From: Oscillatoriaceae cyanobacterium M7585_C2015_266
GTDB taxonomy: Bacteria; Cyanobacteriota; Cyanobacteriia; Cyanobacteriales; Oscillatoriaceae
Assembly: GCA_015295835.1 (NCBI GenBank)
Contig: DVEG01000026.1
Coordinates: 62,001-126,000 of the forward strand
Length of the DNA: 64,000 nt
Direction: 5' to 3'
In this document: piece after piece, positions 56,842 through 64,000 of the stretch
Position numbering within the stretch: position 1 is the first letter of the stretch
Layout: each line of letters begins with the position of its first letter
Notes under the pieces: generated by a model
What the model saw: the letters and a program-made list of their open reading frames with translations, nothing else
What the model was told of the DNA's origin: nothing
Database searches by the model: none
Translations under genes and position numbers: made by a program

Positions 56842-57804
56842 TTAAGGCTGGATTCTGGCGCGTTGCATAGCTTGACGCATAGGCGCTAGGTGGCTGTCGT
56901 GATTAACTTTTACCAGGCTGGTTGAATTGTAAAGGGCACGCAGCAGCCCATTATTAGCACTGTCGTTTAATTTCAGGAGCGCGTTAACGATTTTGTCGCG
57001 CATGGCAGCAGGCACATCATCGTCGATGACGATACCGTGTGCTGGTACACCGGGAAATTCTTGTAGCACGCGCAATTGCTCGGCTTCTTGAGCGGTAATC
57101 CAAGGGGGATTAAGGGCGTATTCTGAGACGGCAGCAACATCTGCCTGCCCTCTGAGTACTGCTTGCAGGGCACTGCTATAACCGTCGCCGTAGGTGACTT
57201 GGCTAAAGAAATTCTCTAGGCGATCGGGGCCATCTATTAATCCTGCGCCAACAAATTCACCAATGGGGATGATGAATCCTGAACCTGAGGTGCGGGAGGC
57301 AAATGCTATTCTTTTGCCTTTTAATTGTTGGAGGGTTTGCTTTTTCGAGCCTTGAGGGCGTAGGGGGCTATCTTTGCGTACTACCAGAACGGAATTATAG
57401 GTATGTCCGCCGGAATAATCGGGGCGCACTTCTGCCAAAACTAGCCTAGCTCCGGCTAATTGCTCTGCTTTTAGGGCGGGGCGGCTGCTGAGGAAAGCGA
57501 CATCGGCGCGATTGGCTCTGAGGGCTTCTACTGCTGCGGTTTCATCGGCAACAACGGCATCGACTGGGATTCCTATTTGTTTTGAGAGGAACTGTGCTAC
57601 TGCGTTGGCTTTGTTTTGCAAGTCTACGGAGTCTCGTCTGGTAGGAAATACTATTGTTAAGCGTGTGAGGGTGTTTTGAGCGCTCGCTCTCTGGTGATGA
57701 TCTTGTCTTGGGTTTGAGGTGGCGAGCGCTTCTTGCCGCCCAGACACACTGAGCATTCCACCCAGCAACAGTATTAGGGCACTCGCACTCAGTAATTTAT
57801 GCAT
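56842..57804 (-). CDS. phnD: Phosphonate-type ABC transporter substrate-binding protein
   Basis: From the ATG at 57804 the precursor is about 320 residues with a clean signal peptide (HKLLSASALILLLGGMLSVSG). The body is a PhnD-type family: LTIVFPTRRDSVDLQNKANAVAQ, EALRANRADVAFLSSRPAL, GKRIAFASRTSGSGFIIPIG, QVTYGDGYSSALQAVLRGQADVAAVSEYAL. It is the first gene of the phnD-C-E unit. No Pho-box direct repeats could be recognised in the very AT-rich 212 bp upstream. No phosphonate-degrading or phosphite-oxidising gene (C-P lyase, phnX, ptxD) lies in the window. Confidence 0.87.
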   Translation of the reverse strand: MHKLLSASALILLLGGMLSVSGRQEALATSNPRQDHHQRASAQNTLTRLTIVFPTRRDSVDLQNKANAVAQFLSKQIGIPVDAVVADETAAVEALRANRADVAFLSSRPALKAEQLAGARLVLAEVRPDYSGGHTYNSVLVVRKDSPLRPQGSKKQTLQQLKGKRIAFASRTSGSGFIIPIGEFVGAGLIDGPDRLENFFSQVTYGDGYSSALQAVLRGQADVAAVSEYALNPPWITAQEAEQLRVLQEFPGVPAHGIVIDDDVPAAMRDKIVNALLKLNDSANNGLLRALYNSTSLVKVNHDSHLAPMRQAMQRARIQP

Positions 57805-58016
57805 AACTTTCTCTTGTTCTCGATTAGCGTGTCTCTTCACTAATTTGACAATTTATCTCAATAACGTTATTTTAAATTATTATATTTTGCTAATTTTTTT
57901 CAATAAAAATTTTAAAAAGTATAAAGTGCATAATAAAAATATAAAAATTAATATATAATGCAGGGATAGAAGGGATTGTTTAATATTTCGATTAAGCAAT
58001 TTAAATGTAATGCAAA

Positions 58017-58448
58017 TTATCTCAAGAGAGGGCGGATACCATAATGACGATAGCGCCAATAATCGCGAAGGATGTGGGCGTGGTCAAAGCATAAGTCTGT
58101 GGGGACGCGCCAAGGTTCAAAGATACCGATTGCCTTAGCATCGTCAGCGGCGGTTGGGGAGCCGGTGGCGGTAGCGATAAAAACGACACTGAGGGTATGC
58201 TGACGTGGATCGCGATCGGGGGCTGAATAAACATAGAATTGTTCTATTAGCTCCACCGACAAACCAGTTTCCTCCTCAGCTTCGCGCCGGGCTGCTACTT
58301 CTACAGCTTCACCATAATCGACAAAACCGCCGGGAATTGCCCAGCCGTGAGGGGGATTGCGACGTTCGATTAGGACAATAGGACGGTGGGGGCGATCGAT
58401 CAGTTCGATAATGATATCGACGGTGGGGATAGGATTGCGGTAAGTCAT
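58017..58448 (-). CDS. NUDIX hydrolase
   Basis: About 143 residues from the ATG at 58448: [22 protein letters not shown], the Nudix box [24 protein letters not shown] (written in part: G-x5-E-x7-REAEEETG), and a C-terminal [17 protein letters not shown]. Such enzymes hydrolyse nucleoside-diphosphate derivatives; the ADP-ribose-pyrophosphatase branch is plausible but not proven. The frame continues upstream for another 42 codons with no family resemblance, so the shorter form is preferred. Confidence 0.85.
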   Translation of the reverse strand: MTYRNPIPTVDIIIELIDRPHRPIVLIERRNPPHGWAIPGGFVDYGEAVEVAARREAEEETGLSVELIEQFYVYSAPDRDPRQHTLSVVFIATATGSPTAADDAKAIGIFEPWRVPTDLCFDHAHILRDYWRYRHYGIRPLLR

Positions 58449-58740
58449 CGGGTTTTTATAGTTGAGATTATTGAAGTGAAATGGAAATAGAGATTTTAAC
58501 AATTTTTCACATTTCACAAAAACAGCCCCCAGGCGGGGAAAGAATCTGCTAAACAGCTTCATCGTAGAAATCATTAATAAATATCCAACAAAAATAGCTT
58601 CTTTGAAATAAAACCATCAAAGATTCTGCAAGGGTATTGCCAGCGCGGAGCTTGGTGGTATGGGAAATTGCGGTAGGTGTGATACAATGACTACAATTGT
58701 TTGACTTACAGTGATAATCATACGCAGTAGTTAGACAACC

Positions 58741-58875
58741 AGGCTCGTACTCTGATGAGTTTCTGCCTGTGGAGGCTTAGTCATTAGACAGCCGTCGAAG
58801 CAGGAAATTCCAGTTGTGAGGTTGTGAGCCACCCACTGTACCGTAAGCCCAGTGTGGTAGGATGTCACAAAATCA
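58741..58875 (+). mobile_element. IS200/IS605-type relic (tnpB 3' end) just upstream of malQ
   Basis: In one frame GSYSDEFLPVEA runs to a stop; in another, TAVEAGNSSCEVVSHPLYRK follows. This is how cyanobacterial TnpB C-termini end (acidic, then EAGNS). The imperfect inverted repeat CCCACTG/CAGTGTGG at 58831-58857 resembles a terminal hairpin. No longer tnpB sequence exists to the left, so this is a scar with at least one frameshift. Confidence 0.5.
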
Positions 58876-58931
58876 AAAGTCGTGTTGTTGTAATAGCGAC
58901 TCACCTTCGATCTACTTTATTTAGGTTTTCC

Positions 58932-60416
58932 ATGCCCTACAGAGCAAGCGGTATATTGCTTCACCCTACATCTTTTCCCAGCCCCTTTGGAATTGGCGAC
59001 TTAGGACAGGAGGCTTATAATTTCATTGATTGGCTGGCGAAAAGTGGCCAAAAACTTTGGCAAGTCTTACCCCTAGGGCCAACAGGGTTTGGCAATTCCC
59101 CTTACATGTCTTACTCCTCGATGGCGGGCAATCCGCTGCTAATTAGCCCAGAAAAACTACGGGAAAATGGATTGCTGACGGAGGAGGATTTGGCTAATCC
59201 GCCGAAATTTCCTGAAGAAAGTGTAGATTTTGAACGCGTTACTATATATAAAATGGACTTGCTCGGCAAAGCTTACGAGAAGTTCAAAACCAAGCCGCAA
59301 GATGAATTTGAAGAATTCTGCAAGCAGAAAGCCGAATGGCTGAATGATTACGCTATATTTATGGCCGTGAGAAAGGCGAATCGGGGTCAAATTTGGAATA
59401 ACTGGAAACCGGCTTTAGCCAAACATGAACCCGAAGCCATCCAAGCTTGCGAGTTATTTCTGGATGCGGAAATTAATTTCCAGAAATATCTGCAATTTGA
59501 ATTTTTCCGCCAGTGGAAAGCACTTAAACAATATGCCAATGAACGCGGGATCGAAATAATCGGCGATATTCCTATCTATGTTTCTCATGACAGCTCTGAT
59601 GTTTGGAGCTATCCTAAAGCTTTCTGTGTGCACCCACGCACCGGTAATCCAACGTTAATCGCAGGGGTACCGCCGGATTACTTTAGCTCCACTGGTCAAC
59701 TTTGGGGAAATCCAGTTTATAATTGGTTCCAACTGAAGCGGGAAAATTATCAATGGTGGGTAAAGCGCTTTCAGGGATTGTTGGATTTGGTAGACTGGAT
59801 TCGTATAGACCACTTTCGGGGATTTGAATCGTTTTGGGCAGTAAAATACGGGCTGCCTACTGCTGAAAAAGGCAAGTGGATTCGGGGGCCGGGAGCGGAT
59901 TTTTTTGAGGTGATTGAGAAAGAATTAGGTAGCTTGAAAATTATTGCAGAAGATTTGGGTGTGATTACGCCAGAAGTGGAAGCGCTACGCGATCGCTTTA
60001 ATTTTCCAGGCATGAAAATTTTGCAGTTTGCTTTCGGTTCGGGAGCAGGTAATCCCTATTTGCCGCATAATTATCCGCGTAATTGTGTGGTTTATACTGG
60101 AACTCACGATAATGATACGACTGTAGGCTGGTTTAATCGTCTCTCTGAGTCAGAAAAAAATACAATTCGCAATTATTTGGGCGGTATGGCTTCTGAAGAA
60201 ATTAATTGGGCTTTAATTCGATTGGCTTTGTTTTCAGTTGCCGATTGGGCGATTATTCCTTTACAGGATATTTTGGGATTGGGAAGCAAAGCACGGATGA
60301 ATACACCAGGCTGCCCTGAAGGAAATTGGGCTTGGCGCTATAAGCCAGGTGCTTTAACTGATGAGCTCAGTTGGCGGTTGCTTACTCTGACGGGAACTTA
60401 CGGGCGCTGCAATTAA
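58932..60416 (+). CDS. malQ: 4-alpha-glucanotransferase (amylomaltase)
   Basis: The 494-residue protein is a GH77 enzyme: PYRASGILLHPTSFPSPFGIGDLG, WQVLPLGPTGFGNSPYMS, IEIIGDIPIYVSHDSSDVW, DWIRIDHFRGFESFWAV (catalytic Asp region), IIAEDLGVITPEVEALRD (acid/base Glu region) and VYTGTHDNDTTVGW. It transfers maltosyl units between glucans during glycogen turnover. The frame stays open to GTG 58824, but the first 36 codons derive from the IS relic; ATG 58932 begins the conserved protein. A terminator follows. Confidence 0.95.
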   Translation: MPYRASGILLHPTSFPSPFGIGDLGQEAYNFIDWLAKSGQKLWQVLPLGPTGFGNSPYMSYSSMAGNPLLISPEKLRENGLLTEEDLANPPKFPEESVDFERVTIYKMDLLGKAYEKFKTKPQDEFEEFCKQKAEWLNDYAIFMAVRKANRGQIWNNWKPALAKHEPEAIQACELFLDAEINFQKYLQFEFFRQWKALKQYANERGIEIIGDIPIYVSHDSSDVWSYPKAFCVHPRTGNPTLIAGVPPDYFSSTGQLWGNPVYNWFQLKRENYQWWVKRFQGLLDLVDWIRIDHFRGFESFWAVKYGLPTAEKGKWIRGPGADFFEVIEKELGSLKIIAEDLGVITPEVEALRDRFNFPGMKILQFAFGSGAGNPYLPHNYPRNCVVYTGTHDNDTTVGWFNRLSESEKNTIRNYLGGMASEEINWALIRLALFSVADWAIIPLQDILGLGSKARMNTPGCPEGNWAWRYKPGALTDELSWRLLTLTGTYGRCN

Positions 60417-60460
60417 GACGTTTTTTATTTTAAACAAAACAGAAGAGAAGTATGTCGAGG

Positions 60461-60490
60461 AACCCGAAAAGAAAAAATCGGGTTTTTCGG
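60461..60490 (+). terminator. Rho-independent terminator of malQ
   Basis: AACCCGA pairs with TCGGGTT around a 10-nt A-rich loop and runs into TTTT, 45 bp after the malQ stop. Confidence 0.75.
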
Positions 60491-60523
60491 CTTAAAACTT
60501 TTACCGAGCGAGCGCTAAAGGTT

Positions 60524-60553
60524 AAGAAAAAAACAGAGGCTAGTTTCCTCTGT
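60524..60553 (-). terminator. Rho-independent terminator of the rluB-rodZ unit
   Basis: On the minus strand ACAGAGG and CCTCTGT form a perfect 7-bp stem with a 7-nt loop followed by a T-run, 28 bp after the stop of the RodZ-like gene. Confidence 0.8.
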
Positions 60554-60580
60554 CTATTTTATCAGTAAAAAATATTAGGA

Positions 60581-61390
60581 TTAGGATTTGGGAGATGGTG
60601 CTTTAACAGTGACTTCTTCCACTTGTCCAGGCTCACCCATTTGTTTGGCTGTGCCGTCATTAATAGCCATCATTACACCTCCGGCATTGCCAGCGCGCAC
60701 TATTAACTGTTCTTTTGCTTCCCATGTCCGCTGAGTGCCTTCAGGTAATTCTCCTTCAAATTGGATTTTCCCGTCTGCGATAATTTGAATCCAAGATTGT
60801 GCTTTTAAAGTTAAACCTACTCGTACGGTACGATTGCTGTGAACAGTAGTGGTGGCGGTTGACGAGCTAATAGGTTTAGAGCTGGCGATTTGGCTGCTTT
60901 TAGATTGAGTTTCTGCCGGCACTGAAATGTTAGGATTAGTGTGCTCGCTTCCCAGATTGTGCGCTTGTGTGGCGGTGCGGTTGAGCATGTATGACAGCCC
61001 GTTTACTGCAAATATTACCAACAAAACATACATTGCGTAAAGATGAATTGGTCGCAATTGCAGTGATGATAAACCTATCCAGGAAAGCTTAATTAAGCGC
61101 ATTTGGTTTTCAATTGGATACTCGGCAGCCAAAGCTGCCCCATCCAACCCCAGCGCGTCAGCATAACGGCGAATAAATCCTTGAACGTAAACAGGTTCTG
61201 GTAGTTGTTCTACCTTACCTTCCTCAAGAGCTTGCAGCAGTTTGTATCGAATTTTTGTATAGATTGCCACTTCCTCTAGAGAAATCTCTAATTCTTCTCG
61301 TACCTGACGCAACTTAGCTCCAATAATTGGGAGTTTTTCAGCGCGTTCTTGGTCATAATTGCGTATAGCTATATTTTTATTCTTGTTCAT
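60581..61390 (-). CDS. RodZ-like HTH membrane protein
   Basis: The 269-residue protein has an N-terminal helix-turn-helix of the RodZ/XRE type ([29 protein letters not shown]...[17 protein letters not shown]), one membrane helix near residues 112-135 ([19 protein letters not shown]), a Ser/Thr-rich spacer and a C-terminal DUF4115 beta domain ([29 protein letters not shown]). RodZ connects MreB to the envelope in rod-shaped bacteria. Here the neighbour is rluB, not mreB. It starts inside the upstream stop (ATGA), so it is translationally coupled. Confidence 0.82.
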   Translation of the reverse strand: MNKNKNIAIRNYDQERAEKLPIIGAKLRQVREELEISLEEVAIYTKIRYKLLQALEEGKVEQLPEPVYVQGFIRRYADALGLDGAALAAEYPIENQMRLIKLSWIGLSSLQLRPIHLYAMYVLLVIFAVNGLSYMLNRTATQAHNLGSEHTNPNISVPAETQSKSSQIASSKPISSSTATTTVHSNRTVRVGLTLKAQSWIQIIADGKIQFEGELPEGTQRTWEAKEQLIVRAGNAGGVMMAINDGTAKQMGEPGQVEEVTVKAPSPKS

Positions 61391-62178
61391 AAGTAGTGCT
61401 CCTCAATCTCTGCTGGCACATTGACTGATATTTTCTGGATTTGAGTTTTTAATAATTTCAGTTCAAAGTCTTTCAGGTGGCGATACTGACCGCTAGACAA
61501 TTTTGGTTCTCCTGGCAATTGGAGTAAAATTGGGCCAATCGCTGTACGGTGTAGTCTAATCACCGGATATCCTAACTGCTCTGCAACCTTTCTTATTTGT
61601 CGATTTCTACCTTCTTTAAGAATCACTTCTAAAAGCGTTTGTTTGCCTGGATTTTCTCGAAGAACGCGGACTTTTGCCGGCAGTGTTTTTCTGCCGTTTA
61701 AGATAACGCCATTGCGCCATTCCTGCAAAATTTTTTCTGTAGGATTGCCTTTAACCCAAACTTGATAGGTTTTAGGGATACAATGACGGGGATGAGTGAG
61801 GGCGAAAGTCAGCGCCCCGTCGTTGGTGAGCAGCAATGCTCCTGTTGATTCTGCGTCTAAACGTCCGATTGGGTGGATGCCTTGATTGTGGCGCAAAGAC
61901 TGGGGCAGTAAGTCCAGAACAGTCGGGCGTCCCTGTGGATCGTAACAGGTGCTTACCACCCCGGCTGGTTTGTTTAGCAGCAAATAAATTAATTGCGGGC
62001 GGTGGCTGGAGATGGGAACGCCATCGATTTCTAGGCGATCGCGTTCTGGATCTGCTTTTTGTCCCAGATGCACCACTTGGCCATTTAACCGCACTCGTCC
62101 GTCAAGGATCATTTGTTCGGCTTGACGGCGGGAGGCGATACCCCACTGAGAGAGGATTTTTTGTAGTCGTTCCTCCAT
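61387..62178 (-). CDS. rluB: 23S/16S rRNA pseudouridine synthase, RsuA/RluB family
   Basis: The 263-residue protein has an N-terminal S4 domain ([31 protein letters not shown]), then [25 protein letters not shown] and the catalytic Asp in [17 protein letters not shown], and [25 protein letters not shown]. This is the RsuA/RluB/RluE/RluF branch. RluB is the likeliest member in cyanobacteria, but the target position is inferred. It is upstream of, and coupled to, the RodZ-like gene. Confidence 0.85.
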   Translation of the reverse strand: MEERLQKILSQWGIASRRQAEQMILDGRVRLNGQVVHLGQKADPERDRLEIDGVPISSHRPQLIYLLLNKPAGVVSTCYDPQGRPTVLDLLPQSLRHNQGIHPIGRLDAESTGALLLTNDGALTFALTHPRHCIPKTYQVWVKGNPTEKILQEWRNGVILNGRKTLPAKVRVLRENPGKQTLLEVILKEGRNRQIRKVAEQLGYPVIRLHRTAIGPILLQLPGEPKLSSGQYRHLKDFELKLLKTQIQKISVNVPAEIEEHYL

Positions 62179-62269
62179 ACTCGGACGGATTGATATACTT
62201 CTGAATCGATTTTCCCCTACAGACTATGTACAAATATTACAAGAGAGCTGTTTAAAGGATGTCACGGTT

Positions 62270-62404
62270 GTGCAAATGCGGTTTTCTCTGCTGCGTTGCT
62301 ACTTGTGGATGCTCAACGCAATCGTTTCCTTTCTATTTAGAGTGGCAATTGAGAGGCGTTTGCGGCTCGGGCTCGAAAACAGGAGTATATTTATTATTTT
62401 GTGA
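62270..62404 (+). CDS. Candidate small membrane protein, 44 aa
   Basis: GTG 62270 (or ATG 62276) opens a 42-44-codon frame preceded by AAGGA at a good distance. It codes for a hydrophobic segment (LLRCYLWMLNAIVSFLFRV) followed by an Arg-rich end (AIERRLRLGLENRS). It lies in the short gap before the DUF2993 gene, ending 29 bp before its ATG. There is no family evidence; it could equally be a leader region. Confidence 0.3.
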   Translation: MQMRFSLLRCYLWMLNAIVSFLFRVAIERRLRLGLENRSIFIIL

Positions 62405-62432
62405 CTAAATCGCGCCGTTGAGCTGATTTGTT

Positions 62433-63221
62433 ATGAAAATTGATTTTGATTCGGTTGTGAATTTGCCGACACCCCGTCTACATGGGGAGGATTTAGATAG
62501 TGCTGATACAACTAAGGTTGCCGAGAGCCGCTTGATAAGTTCGATTCTCTCTCCGGCGGTGCGACTGTTCTTGCGCTCGCAACTCAAGAAAGTTGAAGAA
62601 TTGCAGGTGAAAATCGATGGGGGCGATCGACAAATTCTACGCGGTACGCTCCCTCGTGTTTCTCTGCTGGCAAAGGGAGCCGTATATAAAGATCTGCACC
62701 TGACGCAAGTGGAAATTGTCGCTACCGATATTCAGGTAAATATTGGTGAAATTGTCAGAGGTAAACCTCTGCGTTTGCTGCATCCGTTCCCTATTACCGG
62801 AGAGTTGCTCCTGCAACAAGCAGATTTTAATGCTTCTATTACATCTTTACTACTAAACAATGCCCTAGTTGAATTTTTACTGCCATTGCTCTCTTCGGCA
62901 TCTGTTGCCTGCTCATTTGCCTCTCTTGCTGCCCGCTTATACCCTGCGCAGATAGTTTTTGAAGAGAATAGCTTCACCTTGATGGCCACCTTGGTTGAAA
63001 ATACAGACAAGCAAATTTCTTTTGTTATACGCGCTGGCTTGCAGGTTTTCGGCGGACGAGAATTACATTTTGTCAATCCTGAATTGCAAGTTTCGCAAGG
63101 CACGATTATTTCTAATTTGCATAACTTTAAACTGGATTTAGGGCCAGAAGTTGAGCTCCAAGAACTGAAGTTGAGTCCGGGACAATTGTTGTGTCGGGGA
63201 AAAGTTATTGTTATTCCCTAA
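62433..63221 (+). CDS. DUF2993 (LmeA-like) protein
   Basis: The 262-residue protein follows the DUF2993 pattern: SSILSPAVRLFLRSQLKKVEELQVKIDGGDRQILRGTLPRVSLLAKGAVYKDLHLTQVEI in its first half (quoted in part), then GKPLRLLHPFPITGELLLQQADFN and FNLDLGPEV-like FKLDLGPEVELQELKL near the end. The family is beta-rich and related to mycobacterial LmeA, which binds phospholipids. No signal peptide is visible here. It converges on cdsA with 18 bp between stops. Confidence 0.7.
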   Translation: MKIDFDSVVNLPTPRLHGEDLDSADTTKVAESRLISSILSPAVRLFLRSQLKKVEELQVKIDGGDRQILRGTLPRVSLLAKGAVYKDLHLTQVEIVATDIQVNIGEIVRGKPLRLLHPFPITGELLLQQADFNASITSLLLNNALVEFLLPLLSSASVACSFASLAARLYPAQIVFEENSFTLMATLVENTDKQISFVIRAGLQVFGGRELHFVNPELQVSQGTIISNLHNFKLDLGPEVELQELKLSPGQLLCRGKVIVIP

Positions 63222-63239
63222 TTCGACAATTTTTCTTAG

Positions 63240-64000
63240 TTAATGTCGCAATAGGGGCAAAAGTAGGGTGGTAAAATAATAAACTAGAGGAGCTGTAAAA
63301 ACGTAACTATCAGCGCGATCTAATATACCGCCATGACCGGGGATCAGTTGGCCAGAATCTTTGACCCCGGCGTCTCGTTTCATCATCGATTCGGTGAGAT
63401 CACCGAGGAGGCTGGCAATGCCGATGGTCAATCCTAAGGCACTGCCGGTTATTTGCCAGTATGGCCAATCTAAATACCACGCCCCTAGTACGCCGGATGC
63501 TAAACTACCTGCAACTCCAAATATGGCTCCTTCGACTGTTTTTTTGGGGCTAATTTCGGAGAGGCGAGTGCGCCCGAAAAATTTGCCAAAGGTGTATGCA
63601 CCAATGTCGGCTGTCCAGATACATATGAAGGCTAATAGAGTAACGAGTAAGCCTTCTGGCATGGTTTTGAGGTTTGGCCAGGTTTTGGGCCAGAATCCGC
63701 CCAGGGGTAGGTTACTGTATTCGGCTGAGCCGAGGGATCGCAGTCTCACCCAGTAGCTTGGCAGGTAACCACCGTAAAATAATCCCAAAATTGATGCGGA
63801 AATATCGGCAATGGTGGCAAGTTTCGGTTGAAATAGCAGGTAAAAGCATATAAGTGTGCCGGCGAGCGGTAAGACGGCATCAGCTAAGGAAGATGATACT
63901 GTTGCGATCGCTAATAATATTTGGGAAACAACTATGGTTGTTTTGGCTGCTGGTGCAATGCCTGTAGCTCGAACTAGCTGGAAATACTCCAACTGTCCTA
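63240..64000 (-). CDS. cdsA: Phosphatidate cytidylyltransferase, 5' end cut by window edge
   Basis: The frame is open to the window end, where the codons read GQLEYFQLVRA, which is internal sequence of cyanobacterial CdsA, so about 40 N-terminal residues are missing. Hydrophobic helices alternate with TFGKFFGRTRLSEISPKKTVEGA. The CDP-alcohol signature SLLGDLTESMMKRDAGVKDS and IPGHGGILDRADSYVFTAP complete the family. CdsA makes CDP-diacylglycerol from phosphatidic acid and CTP at the membrane, the step following PlsC in phospholipid synthesis. Confidence 0.93.
   Translation of the reverse strand, partial: GQLEYFQLVRATGIAPAAKTTIVVSQILLAIATVSSSLADAVLPLAGTLICFYLLFQPKLATIADISASILGLFYGGYLPSYWVRLRSLGSAEYSNLPLGGFWPKTWPNLKTMPEGLLVTLLAFICIWTADIGAYTFGKFFGRTRLSEISPKKTVEGAIFGVAGSLASGVLGAWYLDWPYWQITGSALGLTIGIASLLGDLTESMMKRDAGVKDSGQLIPGHGGILDRADSYVFTAPLVYYFTTLLLPLLRH

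Noticed and set aside
57805-58016. Pho box before phnD
   Set aside because: Only scattered TTTAAAAT-like words in very AT-rich DNA, without the regular 11-bp spacing of direct repeats.
1-64000. tRNA genes or rRNA
   Set aside because: No cloverleaf-like sequence with T-arm GTTCRA and matching acceptor stem was noticed in the gene-free stretches; a dedicated scan was not possible.

Overview
The window is cyanobacterial chromosomal DNA. It carries petC-petA (cytochrome b6f Rieske protein and cytochrome f), psbQ, apcF (phycobilisome core), a ycf20 gene, plant-type glycerate kinase, an NtcA-type glnA promoter and many copies of the HIP1 octamer GCGATCGC. Moderate GC, WD40/AAA proteins, SLH-anchored protein and IS200/IS605 relics suggest a filamentous (Oscillatoriales-like) genome; the genus is inferred only loosely. 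No rRNA, tRNA or CRISPR was seen.

Layout. 0-14 kb: end of a hybrid histidine kinase with degenerate receivers, an ArnT-like glycosyltransferase, ycf20, glycerate kinase, an S4 protein, a MurG-like transferase, a C-DES-type PLP lyase, a TM0106-type RecB-like nuclease, prolyl oligopeptidase, a headless small ORF, an FHA protein and an FAD oxidoreductase. 14-22 kb is photosynthesis and export: psbQ, petC-petA with a divergent DUF3067 gene, a PAS histidine kinase, tatC and an amino-acid-type binding protein. 21.6-29.2 kb: rpmI-rplT, bolA/grxD (iron-sulfur-linked), a PrcA-like subtilase, plsC, tadA, grxC, DUF3318. 30-37.7 kb: apcF, glnA with its NtcA site, a methyltransferase, YbjN-like protein, lipoate ligase family protein, site-2 protease and a DUF697-type GTPase.

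37.7-48.3 kb is the most unusual part: two tandem paralogous cassettes on the minus strand. Each encodes an HTH+AAA-like ATPase followed immediately by an AAA-like ATPase carrying exactly 14 WD40 repeats. One opposite-strand 120-aa gene lies between them. No effector domain is recognisable. The copies differ in a membrane helix (cassette 1 only) and in a Walker B Glu-to-Lys change (cassette 2 only). This is the best candidate for an undescribed sensing or conflict system. About 2.7 kb further on, 50.9-51.8 kb holds the broken remains of a different ATPase-plus-partner pair.

51.8-64 kb: an RRM RNA-binding protein, an SLH + GHL10-type hydrolase without a signal peptide, ridA, a phosphonate-type ABC transporter (phnD-phnC-phnE order), a NUDIX hydrolase, malQ preceded by a tnpB relic, a coupled rluB-type/rodZ-like pair, a DUF2993 protein and the cut end of cdsA. 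Coordinates, frames and motifs were read by eye; family assignments are from memory without searches.
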